Shown: positions 31,582 to 41,853, counted from the first letter of the stretch. The stretch: DNA of 64,000 nucleotides from Diacronema lutheri (GCA_019448385.1 JAGTXO010000035.1:62001-126000), one strand, 5' to 3'. Notes: generated by a model from the sequence alone, not told the origin. Numbers and translations: made by a program.

Positions 31582-32100
31582 CAGCGCGCGTGGGCGCGCG
31601 CTGACGCGCAGCCCCTCGCGCGCGTCCGAGCGGCCGCGCGCGCGCGCGCGCCCGCGCGGCCACTCGCCGCGCCGCAGGGCGACCCGGCGGGCGACTTTTA
31701 CATTGTCAAGTCGGGGTCGGTACAGATGAGCTACGAGGGGCCCAATGGCGCGCGCGTGCCGACCAAGACATACGGTCCGGGCGCGTGCTTTGGCGCGTCC
31801 GGCGCGCTCGGCACGGCGGGCGGCGCGGCGGGCGGCGGCGGCGGCGGCGCGGCGACCGCGACGCGCCGCAACACGGCGACCGCGCTCGAGCCGGTGACGC
31901 TGTACAAGCTGCCGCACCGACACCTGTTGCTGCTGATGCGCGACGACTCGAACGCAATGTCCTCTCTCTCCAACGTGCTCAAGCAGCGCGCGCTCCTCTC
32001 GCGGCAGCAGTCCTACTCGATCGACAAGATCCACTTGCGCGACGAGGAGGCCTTCATGCAGAGGCAGAGGCCGCCCAAAGAGGCATTTGAGGAGGACTGA
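27063..32100 (+). CDS. Protein kinase with EF hand and four cyclic-nucleotide-binding domains
   Basis: Seven exons (27063-28358, 28491-29076, 29333-29578, 29694-30128, 30201-30523, 31189-31515, 31678-32100) give 1211 residues. The Ser/Thr kinase is CaMK/CDPK-like: GHGSFGEVW, Lys156, HRDIKPEN (Asp296), DFG at 314-316, GTTGYWAPEQL. An EF-hand-like FELFDAEAKGYITAADL lies at about 555. Four CNBDs follow (about 640-735, 755-850, 935-1040, 1060-1170). CNBD1 and CNBD3 keep the phosphate-binding cassette (FGE 694-696 with Arg703; FGE 984-986 with Arg993/996). CNBD2 has Tyr820 and CNBD4 Ala1111 in place of the cassette Glu, so they may not bind. An N-terminal basic leader and hydrophobic stretch suggest an organelle or membrane. 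Four donors are GTGCGC; intron 5 is GC-AG (CAG|GCAAGA). Joins such as VFSQ|GDPAGDFYIVKSG fit well. Confidence 0.85.
28392..28411 (+). repeat. Poly-C tract in kinase intron 1
   Basis: Twenty C on the coding strand followed by CTTCCC repeats, filling most of the 132-nt intron 28359-28490. Confidence 0.9.
29191..29312. repeat. 20-bp minisatellite in kinase intron 2
   Basis: Six tandem copies of ACCCGCACGATGGCGGTCCC (the fifth has one change, ACACGCACGA), within intron 29077-29332. A (CG)n and a (CCG)n run precede it. Confidence 0.92.
30557..31059. repeat. 14-bp minisatellite filling kinase GC-AG intron 5
   Basis: About 500 bp made of CCCACTGCCATCCG units, roughly 34 copies including shortened variants (CCCACTGTCCG, CCCACCG, CCCACTGACCG). 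It occupies most of intron 30524-31188 and is followed by CCTTCCCTTCCC repeats before the acceptor. The coding strand is almost free of G-rich clusters. Confidence 0.93.
31541..31582 (+). repeat. (CAG)n microsatellite in kinase intron 6
   Basis: About 13 CAG units with one CAT interruption, inside intron 31516-31677. The intron is 162 nt and stop-free, so retention would insert a poly-Gln stretch in the loop of CNBD4. Confidence 0.85.
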
Positions 32101-32179
32101 TGACGCGCCATGGGGAAAGGCTCAAATGTCGCGCGGGGCAGTGAAAGGAGTTTGCACGGCGCACCCACGTGGCACGGCG

Positions 32180-33300
32180 CTACCGCCGCGCGGCCGCAGC
32201 GCCGCGCAGCGCCGCGCGCGCCCACTCGTACGACGAGTACCACACGGCGCCTTTGAGCCCCGTGTACGCGACGCGCGGCACGAGGCCGCGCCACAGCGCG
32301 GGCGCACCCTCCGCGCGCGCAATCTGCCGCAGCGTGCCGCGCACGCCCCGGTACTCGTCGGCCGGCGCGCGCGCGCCCGCCGCGCCCGGTGCGGCCCGAG
32401 TGGCTTGAGCGCGGTGTAGCGGCTGCGTGGTGAGGCGCGTCTTGACGACGTCAAACGGCTCGGTGCACAGCGCGGTGATCGCACCCGCCGCGCAGCCGAC
32501 CAGCGAGTTTCGCCACGGCGGCAATGCCTCGCCCGCCGGCGAGAGCGCGCGCGCCACGGAGCGGAGGCGGTCGAGCGCGCAGAACTGGATGGTCGCGGAG
32601 AGGATTTCAAGGGTGGCCTCGGAGGTCCAGCCGCGATAGAAGCCGGCAAGGCCCTCGGCCGAGGCGATCGCGCGCGCGGCCGCGCGCACATCCGCGTACT
32701 GCGCGAGCTGCAACCGGTTCTTCAGGTTTGTGATCGGCGTGTGCACGACCGAGCAGGCGAGCCCGGCGAGCGAGCCCGCGAGGACGCGCCCAATCGGCTG
32801 GTACGCGGCGGGAAGGAAGGCGGTGGCGGCCGCGCTGGCCAGCTCATACACGGGCATGTAGACGAGCGACACGGGCACGACGCCGAGCAGCGCGGGCGTC
32901 AGCCCTCGGTACAGGTCTGTCACGCGCTCGAGCGCCGGCGCGCGCGCAGCGCCGCCCTTGGCGCTGCCGTCGTCGCTACGCCGCGGCGGCCGCGCCGAAG
33001 TGAGCCGGCTTCGGTGAGCCGATCGATCGTGTTGGGCGCGCGTCTGCGCCGCGCGCGCGCGGTGCGGCACGCAGACCGCGATCCGCGCGCCGCGCATCAG
33101 CGCGCGCGCGCGCGCCCTCGCGCGACGTGCCTGCGCGCGCATACCTTGAGCGTGTCGATTGGGAAGAGAGCGAGCTTCTGCACCACCGAGCCGACGCATG
33201 AGGCGACAAAGATCGAGCCCACCTCGGCCGCGCCATGCGCGCTCGCCGACGACGCGGCGAGCGCGATCGCCGAAAATGTGAGTATCGCGACGGTCGCCAT
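32180..33300 (-). CDS. Mitochondrial carrier family protein
   Basis: A six-helix carrier of 339 residues from exons 33300-33145 and 33043-32180; the 101-nt intron (GTATGC...CAG) restores the first signature PIDTLK|TRAQ. The second repeat has PITNLKNRLQ, with Thr in place of the acidic residue, and the third has PFDVVKTRL. GFYRGWTSEATLE and ALWRGLVPRVAYTG are the usual post-helix motifs of the family. The solute is unknown; the S-adenosylmethionine carrier branch shares PIDTLKTRxQ, but so do others. The N-terminus MATVAILTFSAIALAASSASA is hydrophobic, which is unusual, and may be a targeting leader. The start is 46 bp from SPEF1, and the stop is 79 bp from the kinase stop. Confidence 0.9.
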
Positions 33301-33346
33301 CGCACGTCCCTGACGAGCTGCGGTGCAACGGTCACCCAGCTCAAAC

Positions 33347-34462
33347 ATGGCGGCCGTGCGTCGCGCGGCTCCTCGACGACGGATGTGTCGCCGACTGTCA
33401 CCGCTCACACGGCTCGCGCCGCTCGCGACGTCACCCATGCGCGCGCGCGCGCGCGCGCAGGACGAGGAAGAGCTGCAGCGCATCTACCAATGGATTGACG
33501 AAATCCCGCTCTCACGCCCGAAGCGCAACATCTCGCGCGACTTTGCGGACGGCGTGCTCGTCGCTGAGGTCGTCGCGCACTATTACCCGCGCATGGTGGA
33601 GCTGCACAACTACCCCTCGGCCAACTCGTTCGCGCAGAAGCTCTACAACTGGCAGACCCTTAGCAAGAAGGTCTTCAAGAAGATCGGCCTCGCGATGAGC
33701 AAGGCGGAGATGGAAGCGCTCTCAAACGCCGAGCCGGGTGCGGTCGAGCAGCTCCTGAAAAAGCTGCAAGTGCACGTGCGCGCCGCGCGCAGCCGGCCTT
33801 TACGGACGCTTTGGCGCGCGTTGCCCACGTCGAGTGTTCGCGCCGAGCACTCGGCGCGAACACTCGGCCCATCCGCCTGCGAGCGGCCCGCGTCGCGCGT
33901 GCAGCGCAGTGTGCGAGCCATTGAGCGCGAGGCCGCGCGCGCGGTCCGCCCTCGCGCGGATGCGCCGCTCATGGCGTGGACGTGGCCACGGCCCCCACGG
34001 CGCGCGCGCGCGCTCACGCGCGCGCGCGCAGCTTGCCAAGTATAACCTGCGCAAGAAGCAGCAGGCCGGCGGTGGCGCTGATGACAGCCCAGGCGCTGGC
34101 GACTATGCCGACGAACCCTCCTCGCCCGCCGACGTGCGTGCGGCCGAGCTGCCGCAGCAGCAGGCGGCGCAGGAACAGATGGCGCCGCAGCAGGGCAGGC
34201 AGCCGTATGCCGCGCACGACTCGGCGGCTGCGGCCGCGCCGCCGCCCGGTCAGCCGATGCCGTCGCAGCACGCGACCGCGTCCGCGCTCGCCGCTGGTTC
34301 CGATCCGCTGCTGCTGCTGCAGGAGCGCGATCAGACAGTTGACGAGCTCTCCGAGACGGTCGAGATACTTGAGATCAAGGCGAGGCGCCGCCCAGCAGCC
34401 GAGCGCTCGCGCGTGGCCGAGCCGCTGCGTGTGTGCAGTCGCCAACCTTGTGCCCAGCCGCG

Positions 34463-34495
<33 letters not shown>

Positions 34496-34712
34496 CCGCT
34501 TGCGGCCAACCATCGCTCCCCTTCTGCGCGGCGCCGCGCGGCGCGCGTAGGTGACAAAGCTGGAGCAGCTAGTGAGGCTCAAGGACAGCAAGATCCAGAC
34601 GCTCGGCCTGCGCCTGCAGCAGTACGAGGCGAACGCGGCCGCGGCGCAGGCCGACGCGCAGGGGCAGCAGGCGGCGAACGCCTACTTGCCGCAGCAGAGG
34701 CACGTCTATTGA
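33347..34712 (+). CDS. SPEF1: SPEF1/CLAMP calponin-homology flagellar protein
   Basis: A microtubule-bundling CH-domain protein of cilia and flagella. Exons 33347-33355, 33461-33775, 34032-34379 and 34551-34712 give 277 residues. The 9-nt first exon codes MAA and joins DEEELQRIYQWIDEIPLSRP, like the animal protein start. The CH domain (residues 4-105) has NISRDFADGVLVAEVV and VELHNYPSANSFAQKLYNWQ. The C-terminal coiled coil ETVEILEIK|VTKLEQLVRLK is restored only if intron 3 uses a GC donor (AAG|GCGAGG, 34380-34550). That intron also holds 32 consecutive C. Intron 1 is stop-free in frame, so an unspliced variant is possible. The linker is Gln/Ala/Pro-rich. With DNAAF1 it points to a motile cell stage. 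Confidence 0.9.
34463..34494 (+). repeat. 32-nt poly-C tract in SPEF1 intron 3
   Basis: The longest uninterrupted C homopolymer in the window, on the coding strand, 57 bp before the acceptor. Confidence 0.92.
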
Positions 34713-35025
34713 GGCGGCTGGAGGCGGGCCACAGGCCCACAGCGCGTGCGCAGGCACCGAGCTTTTGTCGCGGGCTCGGAGATTCGCGGCAACGTGAAGC
34801 GGGGATGCGTGGCTGAATGAGTGCGGGCCGGGATGCACGGTGGTGTGAAACGTCGGCTCAACTCAACGACGACCCTCGCGCCGTTTGCCAGCACCCACCG
34901 GGCGCGACGAGAGTGCCTTGCGCCTCGTGTGTCAGGTCTTGTGTTCTCTCAGTCACACCAGGAATTCTTCAACGGTCCTGGACCGGGCGCCGCCTTGACC
35001 GATCTGGCCCGCCCCCGACGCTCGC
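34713..35025. other. Intergenic between SPEF1 and TRPT1
   Basis: 313 bp between two genes on the same strand. It should hold the SPEF1 3' end and the TRPT1 promoter. I see no clear motif, repeat or additional frame in it. Confidence 0.4.
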
Positions 35026-35757
35026 ATGCCTCGCGAGCCCGACACGCGCGACGTGCACATCTCGAAGAAGCTCTCGCGTGTGCTGCGCCACCGCGTGCAC
35101 GAGAACGGCCTGGGCGCGCTGCTCCGTCCAGACGGTTTCGTTCCGCTCGCCGCGTTGCTCGCGTGCCCAGGTTTCGCGGGCGTGAGCGCCACCGACGTGG
35201 AGCGCGTCGCCGCGGACAGCGACAAGCAGCGGTTTGCCCTCAGTGTGGACGAGGCGACAGGTGCGATGCTCATCCGCGCCAACCAGGGACACACCCTCTC
35301 GCACGGCCTCGACGACGAGGCTCTGCTCGAGCCCTTGCCGCCCCCTCCCGCCGGCCCTGCCCTCGCGGTGCACGGCACGTCGCGCACGTGCCTCGGCGGG
35401 ATTTGCGCATCAGGCGGCCTGTCGCGCATGGCACGGCACCACATCCACCTGGCACCAGGTCTGCCGTGGACGGCCGGCGTCATCTCGGGCATGCGCGCCT
35501 CCGCGGACGTGCACATCTGGGTCGACCTCGTCTCGGCGCGAGCGGCGGGGCTGCGCCTCTTCCACTCGCGCAACGGTGTCATCCTCACGCCCGGCCTGGA
35601 CGCGCGCACTGCGAGCGGCTCGGGCGTACTCTGTGAGCCTGGCGTGCTGCCGCTCGCGCATTTTGCGCGCGTGCTCGACGCGCGGACCGACGAGCAGATC
35701 CCTGGGCCATGGGACGACGCGAGGCACGCATTGGCGGCGGTGACGCGCGACGTGTGA
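35026..35757 (+). CDS. TRPT1: tRNA 2'-phosphotransferase (Tpt1/KptA)
   Basis: A single-exon protein of 243 residues. Tpt1 removes the 2'-phosphate left at the tRNA splice junction, transferring it to NAD. Motifs match the family: SKKLSRVLRHR at the start, DGFVPLAALL, KQRFAL, LIRANQGHTLSHGL, AVHGTSRTCLGGI, HIHLAPGLPWTAGVISGMR and NGVILTPG. The Arg-His-Arg-Arg set expected for catalysis is visible in LRHR, ANQGH and the C-terminal Arg-containing segments. The start is the first ATG before the conserved region. Its presence implies a plant/fungal-type tRNA ligase pathway or a Tpt1 side role; the window does not tell which. Confidence 0.95.
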   Translation: MPREPDTRDVHISKKLSRVLRHRVHENGLGALLRPDGFVPLAALLACPGFAGVSATDVERVAADSDKQRFALSVDEATGAMLIRANQGHTLSHGLDDEALLEPLPPPPAGPALAVHGTSRTCLGGICASGGLSRMARHHIHLAPGLPWTAGVISGMRASADVHIWVDLVSARAAGLRLFHSRNGVILTPGLDARTASGSGVLCEPGVLPLAHFARVLDARTDEQIPGPWDDARHALAAVTRDV

Positions 35758-35789
35758 CGGCTGTCTACAGCACATGTAAAATCGTTTGA

Positions 35790-36875
35790 CTACACGACGA
35801 GCCTGTACGTCACGTACCGGCCGGCAGTCTCGGACGGGCGCACAATCTTGACCACCTGCCCGCGCACCATGCCATAGTAGCGCGCGACGGGGTCGGCGAG
35901 CTGGATACGCGGCAGCTGCGAGTCCTTGAGCTTGTACCGCTTGAGCAGCTCCGCCTTCTCGTCTGCGCTCATCACGACATGCCGCGGCACGAGCACGTGC
36001 TCGGTGATGTTGACCAGCAACTCTGCCTCCTGACGCGCACGGCGCAGCGACGGGCAGGCGGCGTGCGCGCGAGGCCAGACGCCTGCGTGAGCCGACTGCG
36101 CGGATCATGCCGCGCCCCGCGCAAGCAGCGCATCGCGCGCCGCGAGCGGTCGGATGTTGAGTACGGCGCGCGACCCTCCAGCCCTCCGGCCCTCCGCTGG
36201 GCGGGGCGCGCGTGGCCAGGCGACGGCGCGCGGAGGTCCCGTGGGCGGCGCGGTCGGGCCGCAACGAGAAGCTTGGGGATGGCGCGCAGATGAGGCCAGG
36301 GGGGATGCGACGGAGCATGCGCATAGCGATGGAGGCGGCAGGTTAAGCGATGGATGGGTGCGCGCTCGCCTGGAATTGCTCCATGTGCAAGCCGAGAACG
36401 ATGGTCTCCTTGAGCGCCTGCTTGGCGTGGCTGGTCATCGCGTCCTGCACGACGAGGATGGCGCGCGTGACGTGCTCCTCGCCCATCTTCTCGCAGTACC
36501 TCCGGATAGGCTTGATCCCCACCTTGGCCTCCTCGGGGAAGAAGACAAAGATGCCGATCGTCGGGTCGTCGCGCTTCTGCACGAGCACCGTGAGCTCCTC
36601 GCGGCTGGCGGGTCGGTGGGCGCGCGGCGCGGCGGGCGCGCAGAGGTTCAGCCGGTGTTGCGAAGCGCCTGCGCGGACGGAGAGGCATTCGCGCGTGCGC
36701 GCGCGAACGGCGCTCGCGAGGTGTACCTGGGCGAGTCGCCAAACTGCGCGGCAAACTCGTCGCGCGTGCAGTTGATGTCGTTGGTGTCGACTAGGTAGCC
36801 GCGGTCGCGCAGCATCTGGTAGACGGTGCGGCGCACGCGGAAGAGCTTGCTCAGCTGCTCAGCCGGGTCCCCCAT
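35790..36875 (-). CDS. POLR2E: RNA polymerase I/II/III subunit RPB5 (RPABC1)
   Basis: A subunit shared by the three nuclear RNA polymerases. Exons 36875-36727, 36604-36370 and 36029-35790 give 207 residues, the family length. The N-terminal jaw domain ([20 protein letters not shown]) and C-terminal assembly domain ([50 protein letters not shown]) are highly conserved. Intron 1 begins GTACAC. Intron 2 must use a GC donor (CAG|GCGAGC...CAG|GAG) to give [16 protein letters not shown]; no GT fits the alignment. The start is 42 bp from the divergent EF-hand gene. It is a reliable anchor for splice-site statistics because conservation fixes every junction. Confidence 0.97.
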
Positions 36876-36917
36876 GCCTGCCGAAGTGCACGCGGGCCGC
36901 GCGCTCGCCGCCCCACG

Positions 36918-39900
36918 ATGGACGCGTGCACGCGCCCTTTTCCAAAAGTCGGAGCCGGTTACACGCGCAGGATGTCGGTGGGGTGGAGTACAGGCAGCAC
37001 GCCAGTGCCGAGCGCGCTGTACGCGCGGGAGCAGATCCCGATCCCACCGTACACGCTTGGCCTGCTCAAGGAGTACCAGAAGGCGACGCTGCGCCATTTC
37101 CGCGGGCGCAAGGCCGTGGACGCGCGCGCGCTCCTCGAGTTCTCGCACGGCTACTTTGCGCGCAAGGATGCGTCCGCAAAGGCGCGGCTCGCGCGCGAGG
37201 AGGAGTACCGCGCCGAATGGTCGGGTAAGAAGGGCGAGGTGCGCGAGCTGTTCCAGCAATTCGACGCAAACGGCGACGGCACGATAGACATGGCCGAGGT
37301 CTCCGCCGCGCTCTCCGAGGTGTCGTCCTTCTTCGGCTACACGATGGAGGCGGCCGGCCAGCCCGATTGGATGCCGCAGGACGAGGCGAGCGCAAAGGCG
37401 CTCTTCGAGCAGCTCGATGGCGATGCGGACGGGCGCATCTCGTGGGACGAGTTTTGGGACGTCGTCTCCACGTGGATGGAGGACAACTTTGACCGCATCG
37501 AGCAGCTGCGCGCGCGCGAGGAGGCCGCGACGCTCGCGCGCGAGCGCGCGGCCGAGGAGGAGGGCGAGCGGCTCAAGGCGCTAAGGGAGGCGGCGGCGGC
37601 GGCGGAGCAGGAGCGGCTCGCGCTCGCCGCCAAGCAGAAGGCCGACGCGGACGAGCGCGCGCGCGCCGAGAAGGCCGCCGCCGAGCGCGCCGCGGCGATC
37701 CGCCGCGCCGAGGCCGAGGCGGCGGCGCAATCCGCCGCGGCGCTGCAGCTGCGGCGGCAGGAGTCGAACGCGCGCGCGGCAACGCGGCGCATCTCCGAGC
37801 ATGCCGCCGAGCTTGGGGCGATGGCGGCCGAGGCCGAGGCCGCGAGGCAGCGCGCCGCCGAGGAGGCCGCCTCCGCCACGCGCGCCGGCTCGGGCGGTGC
37901 GTCGCGCGCGGCCGCACCCGCCGACGGCGCCGACGTCGACGCGCGCCGCGCGCCCGCGGTGGCCGACGACATGCCGTCGAACGCCGCGCCCGGCGAGTCG
38001 GCGCGCGCGGCCGCGCGGCGCGCCGCGCTCGACGCGGTGCGCACGGCGGCCGGCACGGCGAGCACCATCGACGACCTGCTGCCCGCGTTCGTCGCTGCGC
38101 TCGGCGAGGCGGGCGCGCGCGGCGCCGCCAGCGGCGCGTCCGGCTGCGTCGCGCTCCGGCGCGTGGCCGCGCGCGCGGAGGAGGCGCCGATCTTCGTCGC
38201 GCTCACGCCCGCGAGCGCGCACCGCCGCCCATGGGAGCTGGCCGAAGGCAGCAATGGCGACGACGCGGCGGGCTCGCCGCGTAGCACCCCGTTGATGACC
38301 GTCGTGTGGGCGACGAGCGGCCACCCGCACGTGCAGCGCGGCGCGGCGTTGCAGCGCATCACCGAGCGGCCCGTCGAGGTGGCGGCGTTTGCCGCGCTCG
38401 ACGCTGCGCTGCCCGCATCCGGCACAGCGCGCGCGATTGATCTGACCGCGCTCGACGAGCGCGAGCAGCGGTTCGTCGCCGCGCCTCTGCGGCGCGCACC
38501 CGCCGTCGGTGCGCGTGCGCGCGCGCTCGGCGTCGTCGGCTCGGGCGCGCTCGCCGATGGGCGGCGCGGCCACGACGCGGCGACGTGCACGCTCGTTGCG
38601 CTCCGCCACGTGATGCCCGACGGAGCGGTCTGCGCCGACGTGTCGATGGCGAGCGCGCAGCACCCAATCCGCGCGGCGCGCGAGGGCGAGCAGTGGCAGC
38701 TCGCGCACTCCACGGGCCTCGCGGCCTTTTGCCTCCGGCTGCTTGCCGACCCGCCGGCGGAGCTGCTGCGCGCGGCGGCGCACGGCGACTCCTCCGTCTT
38801 CGCGAGCTACACGCCGTCCGCCGACGAGCTCGGCGCGGACGCGCGCGCGGGCGGCTTCATCGCCGCGAGTGCCGACGTGCGCGTGCGCATCGTGCTCGAC
38901 CCCGCGCGCGCGGCCGCGGCGTCGGCGGAGGACGGCGCCGACGGCGCCGCGCCGCTCGACGGCTCTGCGGTGCTCGGCATCATCGCCGTCGGCCCTGTAG
39001 CGGCCACCTTTGAGACGGGCGACGCGCCGACGGCGAGCGCGCGCGACGAGGCCGAGTCATCCGCCGCTGATCGTGCGTCTGCCCTCCCCGAGCCGGACGT
39101 GGTGCTCCAGGTCGTCGCCGCGCCGACCGCGCCGCTCGGCTCAGCGGGCGCGCGCGCGGCGGTGGGCACGAGCCTGCGCTCGCCCTTCGCCGCGGCCGAG
39201 GCAGCGGCGGCGGGCGGCTCGGGCCTCGCGTCGCTCGAGCACGTCGCACACGCGTCGTACGGCCGCGCCCAAATCGTCCTCGATGCGGAGGCGAGCCTTG
39301 TCGCACTTCCCATCGTCGACGGGCGCGGCGGCCGGCTCGGCGTGCTCGTCGCAAATGCGCCGGTCGGGGCGAGCGGCAGCGGCGACGCGGCGGCGGAGGC
39401 GGGCGCGGTGGCGGAGGCGGACGAGGCGATGGCCTATCTGCGCGAGCTTGTCGACGCGGCGACGCTCGCCGTCGACGCGATCGCCGCGCGCGCAGACGAG
39501 CGCGCCGCGCCGGGCGGCGTGCACGCCGACTCGCTCCTGTCGATCGGCGAGGCGGTGGGCGGCGGCCTGCGCGTCTCGGCGGAGCGCGCGGCCGAGGCCG
39601 CCGCGTCCCTCCTCCGCCACGCCGCGTCGATCGCCGCGGCGAACGCGCCGCCGGCGGGCGCCGACCGCCCCGCCGGCATCGGCGACGGCGGCGTCGCGTC
39701 GCTCGCGTGGGCGGTGCTCGACCGCGTGAGCGTCCTTGGCGCGGATAGCCACCCGGTGCCCGCCTTCGTTGCCCTGCGCGAGGAGGGCAACGGCGCGGCG
39801 CCGACGCTGCGCGCCCTCGCCGCGACGCCGCTCCACCCGCTCGGCGTGCGCGCCGGGCAGCAGCTGAGCCCTGCGGACGGCGGTGCGCGCGGCGCGCTCG

Positions 39901-41288
39901 CCGACGCAGCCGCGAGGCTGCTCGACGAGGCCGACGCGCACTTGCTCGCCGACGCGGGGCCGGGCGGGCGCGACAAGCCGCAGCCAGGCTCCGTGCTGCG
40001 CGCGCTGCGCGACGCGCGCGCCGCGCGTGCGTCGGACGACGCGGCGCGCGCGGGCGCGAGTGCGAGCCTGGCCGACGCGGCGGCGGCGCTCGCAGACTCG
40101 CGTGCGGTCGCCTCCATCGTCATTCAGCTGCCCACCAGCGCGGCGCACGAGGGCGGCGCGCCGCCGCGCGCGCAGCTGAGCGCGCTTGTCGACGCGCACG
40201 GCCGCGCATTCGGCGTGCTCGTGACGGGCGCGCCGGGTGTGGCCGTTGATGCGTACCAGGCGCAGCTCTCCGCACACGCGGGCATTGCGCTCTCGCACGC
40301 GCTGCGCGCGCGCAAGCTCGCGCAGGTACTCGCGACGGGCGAGCAGATGATCGAGCTCGCGCTCGGCGGGAAGGACGTGTCCGTGTACGAGGCGGACGAG
40401 GGCGCGGCCCCCGCCGTCGGCGAGTACGTGCTCGTGCTCAGGCGTGAGGACGGGAGCGTGATGCGCACGCTGCTCGTCAAGCGAGAGGGCGGTGGTGACT
40501 TCTCCGACTTTGACGCGCATATGCTGCGCCAGCTCGGTGGCGTGATGGCCGACGTGTTCAAGGAGGTGGACGACGAGGCGACCGCCGCGGCGGACGGCGA
40601 TGGCCGCGCGGGCGAGGGCGGCGACGGCGCGCTCGCGAGCACCGCGCAGCGCCTGCCGCAGCTGCTCATGCAGCGCGCTGCGGGCAAGCTCGTCGAGCTC
40701 ACGTCCACTGCAATCTCCGAGCTCAAGTCGTACAACAAGCCGCCAGCCGCCGTCGCGGAGGCGCGCGCGCAGCCGCGAGCCACGGCCGCGCCGCACGCGC
40801 GACGAGCGCCGGCCGCGCCGGTCGCGCCTCGCTCTGCGCCCACAGCGCCAGCGCCTCACGCGCGCGCGCGCGCGCGCGCCACCCGCCGCCGCTCGTCGCT
40901 CCGCGCGCGCGCGCTGCCCGCCGCTCGCTCGCCGCTCTGCGGCTCTTGCGCTGCGCAGGTGATGCGCTCGGCGTTTGCCCTCCTCGGCCACGAGCCGCCC
41001 GAGCTGCAGACGTGGCACCAGCTGCGCGTGCTCACTGGCCGGGTTGAGCTGCAGGCGGAGCTGCGCGCAGTCGACCCCGCCGCGCTCGAGAACATCCCGC
41101 GCTGGGCACGCGCGCGCAGGTGTTCGCGCGGCCTTGACTCGGATCTCGCGTGGAAGAGGGGCTCAAAGGTGCGCTGGACGCACCGTCACGCACCGTCGCG
41201 CGTGCGTCTGCGCGGCGCGGCAAAGCGCGCCTTGGGTTGGCCTTCTTCCCTCCCCGCGTGCGCTTACGGCACCGATGAGCTCTCTCTC

Positions 41289-41321
<33 letters not shown>

Positions 41322-41759
41322 CTTCATTCCTTCCACGCTGAAGGCGTCAGCGCTCATCTTCGAGTGGCTTCAGAACGCGTTTGTCGCACACGATCTCTTC
41401 CGCACGCTGCGCAAAGAGGCGCTGCGCGCAGGCAACGCGAGCGCAGAGATGGCGGCGGAGCTCGCGCAGGTATGGACACAGCGCCCCGAGCGCTGCTCAG
41501 GCCGCGTCCACACACGCACGCAAGGCGCCGCGGCACACACGCTGCGCGGCGCTCCGCTCGCGATGCGCCGCCGTGGCCCCTGCGCTCACGCACCCGAGCG
41601 TGCGTGTGCGCCGCGCGTTCGATGGCGTGCGCGGCGCAGATTATGGATGACGAAGCGCACGAGGCGCAGGCGGATGCAGCCATCCTCATGCAGCGCCACG
41701 CGCGCGGGCGCATCGCACGCAAGTCATCCGCCGCGGCGCTCGCCGCCGCGCGCGCCTAG
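36918..41759 (+). CDS. Large EF-hand / coiled-coil / IQ protein, function unknown
   Basis: Probable exons are 36918-40760, 40959-41168, 41344-41469 and 41640-41759, about 1430 residues. Two EF hands are clear: FQQFDANGDGTIDMAEV (about 112) and FEQLDGDADGRISWDEFW (about 163). An Ala/Glu/Arg coiled coil runs to about 310. Long Ala-rich segments follow with recurring SLVALPIVDGRGGRLGVLV- and AQLSALVDAHGRAFGVLV-like blocks, which resemble GAF domains. The tail has ALLGHEPPELQTWHQLRVL, ASALIFEWLQNAF and an IQ motif (AAILMQRHARGRIARK). A calcium- and calmodulin-linked structural or flagellar role is inferred only. The first junction (GC donor at 40761, or GTCGCG nearby) and the second (GTGCGC 41169, or an earlier donor) are uncertain. 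ATG 36972 is an alternative start. Confidence 0.7.
41296..41317 (+). repeat. Poly-C tract in an EF-hand gene intron
   Basis: Twenty-two C on the coding strand after CTCTCTCTCC, 26 bp before the acceptor at 41343. Confidence 0.9.
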
Positions 41760-41776
41760 CCTCACGAGCGCGCTCT

Positions 41777-41790
41777 CAATTTTAAAATTG
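41777..41790. promoter_or_regulatory. 14-bp AT palindrome in a 94-bp intergenic
   Basis: CAATTTTAAAATTG is a perfect palindrome in a GC-rich setting. It is 18 bp after the EF-hand stop and 64 bp before the next ATG. It could serve as a TATA-like core promoter element or a 3'-end signal. A C23 run (41823-41845) follows it. Confidence 0.4.
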
Positions 41791-41822
41791 TTTTGGGAGG
41801 AAAGAGGCAGGGGACCCGGGGA

Positions 41823-41845
41823 CCCCCCCCCCCCCCCCCCCCCCC
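41823..41845 (+). repeat. Poly-C tract just before the RCC1/SRCR start
   Basis: Twenty-three C ending 8 bp before the ATG at 41854, on the sense strand, in the 5' UTR or a 5' UTR intron. Confidence 0.9.
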
Positions 41846-41853
41846 TTTGGGGG

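Noticed and set aside
39141-41018. A 625-codon antisense frame over the EF-hand gene
   Set aside because: Composition is Arg-rich and has no recognisable domain; it mirrors codon bias of the plus-strand gene.
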